Shown here piece by piece: positions 1 through 10,334 of a DNA stretch of 64,000 nucleotides. Position numbers and translations under genes: made by a program. This DNA is from Rhabdophis nuchalis (Eukaryota > Chordata > Lepidosauria > Squamata > Natricidae): positions 84,011,215 to 84,075,214 of the forward strand of contig CM077646.1 in the NCBI GenBank assembly GCA_039707465.1, given 5' to 3'. The first letter of the stretch is position 1, and every line of letters starts with the position of its first letter. The notes under the pieces are model-generated. The model worked only from the letters and a program-made list of their open reading frames with translations. It searched no databases and was not told the origin of the DNA.

Positions 1-142
1 TGGATTCAAAAGGAGATGAAGCCAAGTCACAGAAAAGAAATCCATGAATGGTTACAGATTGTCAGGTAACATAGAGCTATGGAGCCATAATTGCTTTTCA
101 GAATCAACATCTTTGTGAAGGATTCTGCTGACAAGGGAGTGG

Positions 143-191
143 ATGTATGGGGCAGGATCCGATCTGCGGGATCGGATCCTGCCCCATACAT
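143..191. repeat. Perfect inverted repeat at LINE 5' end
   Basis: Arms of 22 bp (143-164 and 170-191) around a 5-bp spacer. The right arm belongs to the L2-like LINE fragment that follows; the left arm is its inverted copy. It looks like a fold-back made at the 5' end of a truncated LINE insertion. Confidence 0.85.
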
Positions 192-324
192 CCTCACGGC
201 CGATTCGCTCCCACAGAGAGGGACTTCTCCGGGTGCCGTCCACTAGACTCTGTCAGCGGGTGACGCCCAGGGGAAGGGCCTTCTCTGTGGCGGGCCCAGC
301 CCTCTGGAACAACCTTCCCCCCGA

Positions 325-325
<1 letters not shown>
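170..325 (+). mobile_element. 5'-truncated L2-type LINE fragment
   Basis: Translates to the extreme C-terminus of an L2/CR1-superfamily reverse transcriptase (IRSHREGLLRV, TPRGRAFSVAGPALWNNLPP). The same peptide recurs in at least four other copies in the window. It is interrupted directly by an ATT microsatellite. Confidence 0.85.

Positions 326-420
<95 letters not shown>
326..420. repeat. (ATT)n microsatellite
   Basis: About 32 units of ATT directly follow the LINE fragment's LPPD codons. The run produces spurious poly-Ile and poly-Asn reading frames. Confidence 0.97.
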
Positions 421-479
421 CATCATAGCACATCACAGTTTTCCCAGCAAATGTATAATTACCACCTGAATTCTGAAAT

Positions 480-1860
480 ATTGTCATGATGACATATTGC
501 CTTTCTTTTCTTGGGTTGCATAACATCACTCTTTAGTGTGCTGCCTTCTAGAGCATCACACAGTATGGAGGGGGAAGGGGAGCCAAGCATGATCAGCATG
601 GGATTCATAGATTATTGTTTCTGATACTGAATTTTTCATAAGGGCATCTGAACATGATCTACATCTCCATTAATAGGTACGTTTCCCAGGCATTCAGATT
701 ATACCCATCTTCAATATGTACTATAAATCAAGGACTGATCTCATTATACGTCACAAAATATTGTTATATTGCTCATAAAGTTCATATTTGTGTTTACTGT
801 TTCTTATTAATATTTTTACTGTGGCTGCAAATCTATATTGCAGCTTAAACTGCTTGTCCCCCCATAATGTTCTCAGCTATTTCTAAACCAATTTCAGAAA
901 TTCCAATCCAGATCGCAACGTGATCTAGGACAGACCTTTTTTTCTTTCTCTCTCTCCTTCCCCATGGTATAATTATAGGTGCAAATATCAGATAAAGAAA
1001 TTAATAGGAACAGGTTGTTCTGCTGTTCCTACCTTCCACTGTAAATCCGTGACAGATTTGTAGCATGAAACAAGTAGCAACATTCCTAGGCTGCAATTTG
1101 CATATGTTTAAAAATGGCAGGGGGAGGAAGCTTTACAGTAATGCGGGCAGGGTGTGGGTGACTGGGGGGTGGGGAGAGAGCAAGGGGAGCAAGTGTCACC
1201 TGACTTGGGGAGCTAGTAGCAGATGTAGTGGTTGAATGAGCTTGTAGCATTGAATTAATTCATTGATTCAGCAGGCAATTGTTGCATCAATCAAGGAATA
1301 TTTAAAAAATAATAAAACCAGCAATGGCCAACTAGCAGAGAACATGGCAACATGGCAGGCAAGGATGGTTCACAGCTGCTGGATGGAGAAATATCTGCTC
1401 ATTTCTATAGCCAATTGGAACTGGGCTGCTTCTTGAAAGAAAGGAGAAGGGATGCTGCCTAGACAAGAGAGAGAGGAGCCCCCAGTGGTTTAAGGGTCAG
1501 ATAAAGAAACTTATGAAGGACCTACCCTAATGGTCCAAGCAGTTAAAAGTGCTGGTGGGAAGTTTGTACCTTCAGTTTTGCAAGATTTTCTTAATGTAGC
1601 TTTACAATAAAGTACAATTAGCCCATCTAATCATGTTTCCGGTCAGATTTATCTGGGAGGGCTAATGAGGGGTGCACATGATGCACTGCATTTCTACACC
1701 CAGAAAGCATTGATGGCTTGTATGGGTGATGGACCAACTAGAAAGTTGCAGATCTGCCCGCAGACAGAAAAATAGTAATGTATTTAGGCTAGGCAAATGG
1801 CTTGCTCTGTGAACAGGTATCAATGCAGCAACAAATAGTAAAGCTATCTTCAACTGTAGC
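480..1860. other. No gene recognised
   Basis: AT-rich non-coding sequence without a convincing ORF, splice-bounded exon or repeat family I can name. Confidence 0.6.
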
Positions 1861-1864
1861 AAAA

Positions 1865-2288
1865 TTGAAGGCTTAGGACCTGGGTACCTATGAGATCGCC
1901 TTCTGTCACCAAGAGCCTCCCATCGGCCAGTACGCTCCCATAGAGAGGGTCTCCTCATGGTGCCATCAGCTAAACAATGTCGACTGGTGACACCCAGGGG
2001 GAGAGCCTTCTCTGTGGGAGCACCTGTCCTCTGGAACAAATTGCCCCCGGAGTTACGAATTATCCCTGACCTACGCACCTTCCTCCATGCTCTTAAAACT
2101 TTTCTTTTTCAACAAGTCGGGCTGGCATAAATACAAATTTTATTAATTTTAATTGGGTTTGTTTGGTTTTTAACTTTATTATGGGCCAAATTATTTAATA
2201 TGTTTTTAAATTGTTTTTAACTTTTGTATATCTGTGTTTTATTTCGGCTGTATACCGCCCTGAGTCCTTTGGGAGTAGGGCGGTATAA
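1865..2288 (+). mobile_element. L2-type LINE 3' end
   Basis: Carries a degraded copy of the same RT C-terminal peptide followed by the 3' UTR and the terminal stem ATACCGCCCTGAGTC...GGGCGGTATAAA. The terminal stem is the shared 3' signature of the L2-type elements here. It runs directly into a pentanucleotide satellite. Confidence 0.88.
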
Positions 2289-2416
2289 AACTAAACTAAA
2301 CCTAAACTAAACTAAACTAAACTAAACTAAACTAAACTAAACTAAACTAAACTAAACTAAACTAAACTAAACTAAACTAAACTAAACTAAACTAAACTAA
2401 ACTAAACTAAACTAAA
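2289..2416. repeat. (CTAAA)n pentanucleotide microsatellite
   Basis: About 25 units of CTAAA, with one irregular unit, grown from the tail of the upstream LINE. It is not the vertebrate telomere repeat. Confidence 0.95.
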
Positions 2417-2660
2417 CGTGTTTGCCCCTCCCCACCCCATAGCTGAACCTGTTGGATTTCCTGTATATTTTGGACCCTTCCAACTAAGCCTTAGTTGAAG
2501 TTTATTTTTTTTAACTAATTGTGCATTAAAGTGGAATAATGCAGAAATTGTTTGATATCCCATCTAAGTATTAACAGATTCAACTTGGTTTAACTTCTAA
2601 AATTCAGCCAAATTCAGCTAGGTGTTGTTATCTGCTTTATCTGTTCAAATATCTGTGAGA

Positions 2661-2905
2661 ACCAGTGTGATATATTGGTTATGATGCTGCACTAGAAGAT
2701 GTGAGACTATAAGTTGCAGTCCCCTGTGGGCACAGATGACTTTGAGCCAGTAATTCTCTCTCAGCCTAGACTGGAAACACAAAAAAAATCTCTTCTACTA
2801 ACTCATAACAGATTAGCAAGGTAGATATGGGCCATAATATCTGATGAAAAGGTCTTAATCCTGTTGTGAATTGATTTGGTCTGATAATTAAATAAATGAC
2901 AAAAT
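2661..2905 (+). mobile_element. Degraded tRNA-derived squamate SINE
   Basis: Order of motifs: ACCAGTGTGATATATTGGTTA (A-box region), a B-box-like GTTGCAGTCCC, then TTTGAGCCAGTAATTCTCTC and a TAAATAAAT tail. This matches the architecture of a common squamate SINE whose better copy lies at 38225-38437. Substitutions are many, so it is old. Confidence 0.6.
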
Positions 2906-3139
2906 AAAACAATAATAAAGAATAGAAAAAGAAAGCAATACATATAACAATATATCACATACATCTAGTGATAGACAATTACTACAAGCAGCAAAAAGCT
3001 CCCAATTTGGAATTAATTAGGAAATTCTTGCTATCTGAGTGGAGCTTTGGAGATAGGAATAAGAATTTAACCAGTGATCTACATCACTACTTTCAAAGAC
3101 AACAATTAGTAAATAATTGGTAGTGATATCTTAATTGAA

Positions 3140-3330
3140 AGGGTTCAGACCAAAGGGGGGTTGCTGCCTGTTTGGCCCACATTAGGCGAACCAGTAGTAG
3201 TGGTGGTGGGAGGCTCCATCCACCCACCCAGACACTTCTGCACATGCACAGAAGCATCACACATGAGCATGGGCGGGAGCGCACTTAAACCAGTAGTAAA
3301 AAAATTAACAACTCACTTCTGGTTCAGACT
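3140..3330. mobile_element. MITE-like repeat (CCAGTAGTA family), poorly bounded
   Basis: Shares motifs such as GGCGAACCAGTAGTAGTGG and GCACATGCACAGAAG with repeats at 6330-6600 and 7615-7885. Ends cannot be fixed and no target duplication is seen. Confidence 0.45.
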
Positions 3331-3612
3331 ATTCAATGAGTATGCTCAATGGTTTCAAAAAGGTTAAATTGAAGGAAGCTTTCAGACCTTTTGGAGAGCC
3401 AGTCTCAGTTTGGTGACCTCTAGTTTCATTAGAACTGCAGTTCTCACAATTCCCACTTAATACGGCCAAAAGGTTGGAGTAGTTTTCTGATTTCTTCCTG
3501 GGAAAAAGATGCATATCCTATTCTGTAAGAAGCATCCTCCTCCACCCCAGTTTACTTTTGGAAGCATGAGATAACCCACTTATTCAACATTTTTAGCTCT
3601 TTCCATCTAGAC

Positions 3613-3807
3613 CAGGGGTTCCCAAACTTGGCAACTTTAAGACTTGTGGACTTAAAGAATTCTCCAGCCAGCTATGCTTAGGTTAGTTGTTGTTTTTGAA
3701 TAAGTATTTTTTAATCTAAAATTTCTCCAGTATGAAGCCATGCTGGCTGGAGAATTCTGGGAGTTGAAGTCCACTAGTCTTAAAGTTGCCAAGTTTGGGA
3801 ACCCCTG
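3613..3807. mobile_element. Palindromic hAT-like MITE with loop insertion
   Basis: Inverted arms starting CAGGGGTTCCCAAACTTGG and ending in its complement, flanked by 8-bp duplications ATCTAGAC (3605-3612) and GTCTAGAC (3808-3815), one mismatch. The 8-bp length and CAG...CTG ends fit the hAT superfamily. A 63-bp foreign segment (3676-3738) sits exactly at the palindrome centre. The same family, without the insertion, lies at 9261-9395. Confidence 0.85.
3676..3738 (+). repeat. 63-bp dispersed duplicate, copy 1
   Basis: Identical except for one base to 5554-5616 in the same orientation. It begins GCTTAGGTTAG and ends AGTATGAAGC. It is embedded in the centre of a palindromic MITE. Confidence 0.95.
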
Positions 3808-3815
3808 GTCTAGAC

Positions 3816-5553
3816 GTTAAAAAGCCAAGACCCCTATATATGCGAACATATGAGAGAGATTTTCTGGAAATCAGCTGGGCCAGAATCAGTAAGTGAGCTA
3901 AACAGTGTATGTTTTGTTTATTTTGTTCAAGGTCAAATATTTTCCCCTCATATCTCAGAGGAATTGCTGTATAAGGCTATTTACTCAGTACTTAGTATTT
4001 TATTGTGCCTAATGGCTCTTGACATCTTATGCATGAGCACTTGTTCATTAAAATTGGCCAACAGTATTGTGTCAAGCAGAATTCACATGCTTTAATTTAA
4101 TTAATTTAAAGATGTGAAAGTACCACCACCACATGAAAACGGAGTAGCTGAAGGAACATCAAAGGTCACCTAATCCAACCCCTTTTGATGGCCATAAACC
4201 CAAGTGCTGTTATGCACAATCATTCAGCTTTTCTTAATTTAACTTGGCAAACGTATTGAGATTTTGGAAATTTAAAATCTAAATTCCTTCTTTTATTATT
4301 ACAGTTCATTCTAGTTCCAGAAAATACATTATCTCCATCACCACCCAGTTCTTCAAATGCTTATCATATCATTTTTACAGATTAAATGTAAATTCTTTCA
4401 GTCTTTTAATACATGCAGCTTACATCTTTGATGCCCGTTTCTAAACATCCTTCATTTATTAGTTTCTTTCTTTATATTAACCCACTTATAGTCCATGGGA
4501 ATTCATACTTCCAAAATCAAAGAAGTTACATTTCTGATTTTAACTCAGAGTAAGGAAATATGTCTTGCTGAGAGTCTCTGGATTGTAGAAGCATATAAAC
4601 TGGAATAAATCAATATTTATTTACAACACACTTTTATTCCTTCTTTTCCTTCTCCAGTGAAACTGTACAAGTTACAGTTATCTAATTTTAAAAATATTTC
4701 AACATTACATTTCAACTTATTTCAATACTAAAAAGGCTTTGTGGTAGAACACAAAGGGATGCCACCACTGAATAGACCTATATGTATTGCCATTATCCCA
4801 GAAAATAGCAGGACACCTAAGAGTTCTGATGATGATGATGAAAGTGATGTTGTAAACCTGCATGCTTATTAAAAAAGTCATAGCTAGACCTGACCTACAT
4901 TCTACCTAAACACTAAGCCATATTATGGCTTTTACATTTTGGCTTTCATTCCAAAGTTCTCATTCAAAGCACAAATGACAAGGCTCAAATTATTTTACTT
5001 TAACACATTGTGTGAAGACCCAGCTCACTGGAGAAGGTTCTAATGCTGAGAATGTTGGAAGAAAAGAAAACAAGGAGCAGCAAGGTAGATGAACTCAGTT
5101 AACAGTGGTGATGAATACACTGTTGGTAGACTTGAAAGACTAGGTTAGAGACAGATCATCAGGGAGAAAATCCATATGGTTGCTAACATCAACAATGACC
5201 TGATGAGATAAGACATAATCAATTTTGGCTTATATAAACCTAGCTCTTGTGATTTGCAAACCATGTTTATATTTTTATGTGCTGCATTTGAACTCAACAA
5301 TGGTAGCTTAGTTATTAGACAACAGTTAAGAAAAACCTGCCTGAGCAAGGGTTGTCATTTTGTTGACTTGTTCATTTTTTTCCCCTATGCCCTGACAACA
5401 GTATACTCCCAGGTTCTGATTTGCAGCAAAGTGTATCTTCACAACAATTGTCTTTAGCAAATAGTCTGAATACAGTATTCTTTCGGCATAATGTTTATGA
5501 CATGTTAAATATTCCATATCATCCGCTGAGACTGGTAGTCCATAAACAGTATT
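3816..5553. other. No gene recognised; weak CR1 relic near 4160
   Basis: AT-rich non-coding DNA. Around 4160-4200 the string GGTCACCTAATCCAACCCC resembles the 3' region of an antisense CR1, too degraded to delimit. Confidence 0.5.
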
Positions 5554-5616
5554 GCTTAGGTTAGTTGTTGTTTTTGAATTAGTATTTTTTAATCTAAAAT
5601 TTCTCCAGTATGAAGC
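5554..5616 (+). repeat. 63-bp dispersed duplicate, copy 2
   Basis: Matches 3676-3738 at 62 of 63 bases. The surrounding sequence is not palindromic and not shared, so this may be the source copy. Confidence 0.95.
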
Positions 5617-6329
5617 AACCTGACTTATTGGAATGTGATTGTTTCCAGAGGAAACTGCTTTTATAGTTTATAATATTAGCTGATTCTGTAAGAATTTCTT
5701 TGGGACAGAAAAATATTAATAAAAGTTTCATTATTTAGATTCTGTATATTAAACATCTGTGTGGTGATCCAGAAATTTTAATATATATATTGATTCACAT
5801 ATTGCAACAACAATAACAAAAAGCTGTCCCCACGTCTTCCTGAAATAAAGTTTCCCCGTGGAGATGATTAAACAGGAGACAGCGATCAAGAAAGGAATAC
5901 TGCAGAGAAAATGCCTTATTGGGAAAGAAAACGGCTGGGATCTGCAGATATACTGAGGTAATATGCTTTCTTTGGGCATGCAGCTATTTCTGGTTATAGC
6001 TCTGGGATTAGACCTTAAGAAACAGCTCACACTCAAGATGTGTCCCTTTAAGTGAAGCTGTGGCTAATACATCTGGAGTCTGAAAGCTAGAACCACAATT
6101 TTTAGATCAACAGCAATGTACTATAACCTATTCTTATGTGCTGCAAGTGGATAATACTTAGTGCAAGCAGTGAGCATGAAATACATCCTCAGCAAGCTTT
6201 AAAAGTCTGACATTCATTCTGAAGTGTGCCGTTGGGGTTTGCTCTACCTTTGTCAGTAATTGAGCTTTTAAAGACAATTCACTGAAGAGGCAAAATTGTT
6301 TCAGTACTATTTTTTTCCCCATAGTGTCT

Positions 6330-6605
6330 TTAAGAGGTGGGTTGCACATACTTTAATAACTGGTTCACCGAAAATGTGAGTGTGCCCGCATACTCGCTTT
6401 GTGCATGCACACATAACCTAAAACAAGGCTTTTTTGATGGGGGTGGCTTTCTGCACACCTCTGTTAGGTGAGTCACGATTAGTAGAACAGGAGAGGCATG
6501 CAAATCAGCTGGGCTGTAGGGCGGGGCAAGCAAGCCGGAACCGTTGGAACAGGTGGGAAAGACCAGACAGTGCTCAGAATTACCAGTTTGGGTGAACCAG
6601 TCTGA
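6330..6605. mobile_element. MITE-like repeat, hAT-type, uncertain ends
   Basis: Begins AGAGGTGGGTTGCAC and contains GGTTCACC and GAACCAGTCTGAACCGGCAG, motifs of a squamate MITE with GGTTCNNACCGGTT-like ends. Nearby copies are at 3140 and 7615. No target duplication could be assigned. Confidence 0.45.
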
Positions 6606-7329
6606 ACCGGCAGCAGCCCTCCTCTTCCCCAGTGAAACATTGTTACTCCCCCCCCCCCCAGTGTGCTTTAAGATTTTTATTGGTTATATTTTTCACTAAT
6701 TGATTTTAAGTCCATTGGTGTTGTTTTTCTTTCTTTTTATTATTTCACCCTTTCTCCATGCTTCTAGACCTTATTTGGCTGATTTTCTGCTTAACCAGAA
6801 AAATCTCCATGGGAGAAGCACCTGATTACAGAGTTTAATTAAAACATGAAAAGTTAAGAAAGATGTAGATTGCCCCAGGGGTGATTGATCAGTGAAAAAG
6901 AAGATAATCCACACTCTTGTTCATTTTGTAAGTAAGGTCGAAACCAACTTGTGCTTTCATACAAAAAATAAATAAAAATAAAAAGCAACTTTTGTTTTCC
7001 TCAAATCAAGTAAGAGGATAAAATGATAGAAGCACTGTTTGTTTGCCACTCAAGGATAGCTTTAGGATTGGCAGCATTCGTGCTTTCAAGTCCAATGCTA
7101 CATGAATTCACACCTTTAAAAATTGCTTTGTCTTCTTTGTTTAAAAAGCAAATGTATGTCCCGTAGTTTTTGACAACTATATTTCCTTTCTGACATGAGG
7201 TATTTTGCTGCCAGGAGTGTACAAGATGCAGTCTACCCATTCATTCAAGAGACTGACTGGATTTATTTTAGCACTGTCAGAAAAACAGCAGGTCAGCGTC
7301 AGAGGTTTATAGGCTGAGCCAAGTACATG

Positions 7330-8006
7330 TGGTCCTTGATGTAAAACCACAATGGAGGCCAGAATTTCCATTGCTAAGCAACAAGGTTGTTAAGTGAGTC
7401 ATGCATGATTGTATAACCTTTTGCCATGGTTGTTAAGCAAATCACTTCAGTTGTTAAGTGAAGCATAGTCATTAAGTGAATGGCTTCCCCCACAGTCTTT
7501 GCTTGTCAGAAGCTGGCTGGGAAGTCTGCAAATGGCGATCTCATGACCACAGGGTGTTGCAATCAATGTAAATACATTCTGGTTGCCAAGGAGCTGAATT
7601 TTGATCATGTGACCAGTGGTGGGTTCCTACCGGTTTGGCTTGGTTTGGCCTAACCGGTAGTGGTTTGGTGGCCTGGGTCGCTGGAACCAATACTGACCTA
7701 GGGCTGCCATGCCCCCAAACTGGTTCTCCAGGTGGCTCCATAGGTGCTGCCATCTTGCTTTTTGCTTCTGCGCATGTGCAGAATTTTTTTTAGTGCACTG
7801 CCATGCGTGCACAGTACACATCAAGCGCATGTGGGTGGCACGCACACGAACGAACCAGCAGTAGTGCCTGCCAGAACCCACTTCTGACAGTGATGGTTGT
7901 AAATGTAACGACCGGATATAAATCACATTTTTCAATGCCATTTGAATGTAATTTTGAATGGCGGGTAAATGAATGGTTGTAAGTTGAGAACTGCCTGTAT
8001 TAGGAA
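7330..8006 (+). mobile_element. Mariner/pogo-like MITE, split by a second MITE
   Basis: Left part 7330-7612 and right part 7886-8006 belong to one element family also seen at 17630-17971 and 59478-59870. Marker strings are CATTGCTAAGCAA, GTTGTTAAGTGA, CTTTGCTTGTCAGAAG and ATTTTGATCATGTGACC; the right end GTAAGTTGAGAACTGCCTGTA is complementary to the left end of related copies. It has no coding capacity. Superfamily assignment rests on end sequence and is tentative. Confidence 0.65.
7615..7885. mobile_element. hAT-like MITE nested in the previous element
   Basis: Bounded by CAGTGGTGGGTTCCTACCGG and CAGAACCCACTTCTG, which are roughly complementary. It interrupts the host MITE right after the GATCATGTGAC motif. 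A clean 8-bp duplication is not visible. Confidence 0.6.
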
Positions 8007-8441
8007 CAGTGTATCTTTAGCACTTCCCTATCTGCCGCAGAGTCCTTCAATTAACCAGACCAACTACAATAGCCACAAAATCTATTATGGTACTTGACCA
8101 GAAAAACCTATTTAAAGAAATTTCCCTCAGTAGACATATCAGTTTTAGTAAAGTGGTTTCTTTCTAATGCTATTTATGTCTCTTTAATTTTCCTCCATCT
8201 GCCAGTTGTAAGAAGAAAAATAGTGTCTTAACTTTGCAGCATGTGTTTTATTGGATAAAAAACTTTTTGCCAATCCTAGGTGACTCATAAATAGTTTAAT
8301 TAATGAATCTGCATTACTTGAACGGAATTCTCTAAACTTGGGAAAGAAAACAGACATTTCCAATGTAGGATAAAAAATGTCGGATAAAGAAAGATAGACA
8401 TTATTGTCTTAGCAAAAAAGCAAATAATGTTTTCCATATAA

Positions 8442-8740
8442 AGGAGAATATTTGTAGCTCTGGGTTGCAATGAGAGGTCCTTGGCGCTCTCTGAGTTGCT
8501 TCTTTTCTTGCAGATGTTTCATTAACCTAACTAGGTAACATCATCAGTGCTAGTAAGGACAAGGCAAGGCACCAGAATATAAACTGAACAGCACTCGTTA
8601 CTAGCAATGACCTCAATTGTTTCCTTGTTAAACCAAAATTCATTTAAAAAGTTGATTAAAGGCAATTGAGAAGGCCCACCTTAAGGTATACACTGATAAG
8701 TGTCAACCAAGGTTCAGATATTTCTCATTTCCCTAATTCT
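8442..8740 (-). mobile_element. Penelope-like relic with hammerhead-like core
   Basis: Shares TTTGTAGCTC, GGTCCTTGG and CTTGCAGATGTTTC with copies at 10128 and 19858. On the minus strand, CTGATGA (8541-8547) and GAAAC (8516-8520) flank a hairpin, the arrangement of a hammerhead ribozyme. Hammerhead motifs are known in Penelope-like retroelements. The right boundary is uncertain. Confidence 0.6.
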
Positions 8741-9260
8741 GTAACTTAATCCCCTTTCTTGCTTGTGAGCTGCTATGGAGGGCTTAACAGTTACATTATC
8801 CTTTGAGGGTAGGGGCATGGGGAGGAGATAACGAGAGTGACATTTCCTTCGTTTTCTATATTGTATTCTTCCCTTCAAATCTGCAGAGTCAAGTGAAATG
8901 ATTTGCATGTGAATTTTCCATATCTAAATTGAATATACGAACATGAGATTTGCTTATTTCTGGGGTCAAAGGGAGGCAGGATAGGGGAGGCAGGGGATCT
9001 ATAAAAATAAGATTTCCCTACTGAATTGCCTTACAATACTTACACAAATGGTTTTCTTGTTAACGATTGACATAATAGGATAAGTCATTCCATTTTTTAG
9101 AAACTCACAATACAGTCAGGGTTTCATTGCTATGGAGCTACTTTTCAACAATACATATTTTAAGGCACAATGTGGAGAATTCCCCTGAATTGAAAAAGGT
9201 ATGTTTGCAAAATAAGGGATAAAGAAGTCAAATTAGCATTGTGTAGAGAAAGATGTAAAT

Positions 9261-9395
9261 CAGGGATGTCCAAACTTGGGAACTTTAAGACTTGTGGACT
9301 TCAACTCCCAGAATTCCCCAGCCAGCATAGCTGGCTGGGGAATTCTGGGAGTTGAAGTCCACAAGTCTTAAAGTTCCCAAGTTTGGACATCCCTG
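9261..9395. mobile_element. Perfect-palindrome hAT-like MITE with 8-bp TSD
   Basis: Two perfectly complementary 66-bp arms separated by 3 bp (ATA), flanked on both sides by ATGTAAAT (9253-9260 and 9396-9403). It starts CAGGGATGTCC and ends GGACATCCCTG. Perfect symmetry indicates a recent insertion or maintained arm identity. Confidence 0.95.
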
Positions 9396-9403
9396 ATGTA
9401 AAT

Positions 9404-10127
9404 AATCAATCTTGGGGGGGGGGGGGATCTCCCAGAATGGAATTCAGCTGAGCAGTTCACCAAGGAAGAAGCAGAAAATCTGAGCAAATCCCACTGGCAG
9501 ATGTCCCAGCATTCCTTCCACTTCTAATCACCAACAATCCACCCATTCCTTTTTGGGGAAAGCTCTTTTTTGCCTTGTTTGCCTGGATCAACCCCTTCTC
9601 GCCATTGTATGTCTATGCCAAGACAAATGGGGTTGCCATGGCAAATGTGCCAGGAATCCAAAGGAATGTTTTCCATGTCAAACCCCCTCCCCCCAAAGGG
9701 GGGAGGGGCTCAGAAAAAAAAGTTTTCTTCCCTTCCTTCTCAGACTGGGAGCTAATACAATGATTTACAAGATTATTTTCATGGAAGAAATTATGTATAT
9801 ATTAAAGTAACTTAACATAAGAGGCACATGATAGTTAGATTGTGGATTAAAAAGGAAAGTTGGTTTGAGAAATAAACTGATTGTCTGCATGACCTATATG
9901 CCTCTCATAACGACCATTTGTGAACATGTGTGCTAGCTTTTAGGTTACTTTCAGAAATAATTTGAGAGAGTCTGCTGCAAAATAATACGATTAATTCCCC
10001 GTGGGAAACAAGAATCTCCAAAATTGCCTTCATCTTTTTCTAACATCTTTATGGATTTAATTCCATGTTTTTCCCCAATGGGTGCTCAAAAGCAGTGTAC
10101 AACAAATCACAATGAAAAGGCATACAA
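9404..10127. other. No gene recognised; G-run at 9414-9426
   Basis: A 13-base G run follows the MITE. The GC-richer part at 9540-9760 has short overlapping ORFs but no splice signals or family similarity that I can support. Confidence 0.5.
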
Positions 10128-10250
10128 TAAAGGAGACTATTTGTAGCTCAGGGTTGAAATGAGGGGTCCTTAGTGCTCTTTGAGCTTGGTTGTTTGCTTA
10201 CAGATGTTTCATTACCCAAGCTAAGTAACATCATCAGTGCTAGTCCACTA
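10128..10250 (-). mobile_element. Penelope-like relic with hammerhead-like core, copy 2
   Basis: Same order of motifs as 8442-8560. The minus-strand core has CTGATGA (10231-10237) and GAAAC (10206-10210), with the stem II arms GTTACT and GGGTAAT. A small MITE has landed at its right edge (10254). Confidence 0.65.
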
Positions 10251-10253
10251 GTG

Positions 10254-10326
10254 CAGCAAAGCTGGCTGGAGAAGTCTGGGAGCTGAAGTCCTTCAGACTT
10301 AAAGTTGCAAAGGTTGGAGACCCCTG
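10254..10326. mobile_element. Half-size palindromic MITE
   Basis: Contains only one arm of the 9261 family (GCTGGCTGGAGAAGTCTGGG ... GGAGACCCCTG). It is flanked by CACTAGTG (10246-10253) and CACTAGTC (10327-10334), 7 of 8 bases equal. A deletion of one arm before or after insertion would explain it. Confidence 0.65.
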
Positions 10327-10334
10327 CACTAGTC

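Noticed and set aside
2289..2416. Interstitial telomere repeat
   Set aside because: The unit is CTAAA (five bases), not the vertebrate hexamer TTAGGG/CCCTAA.
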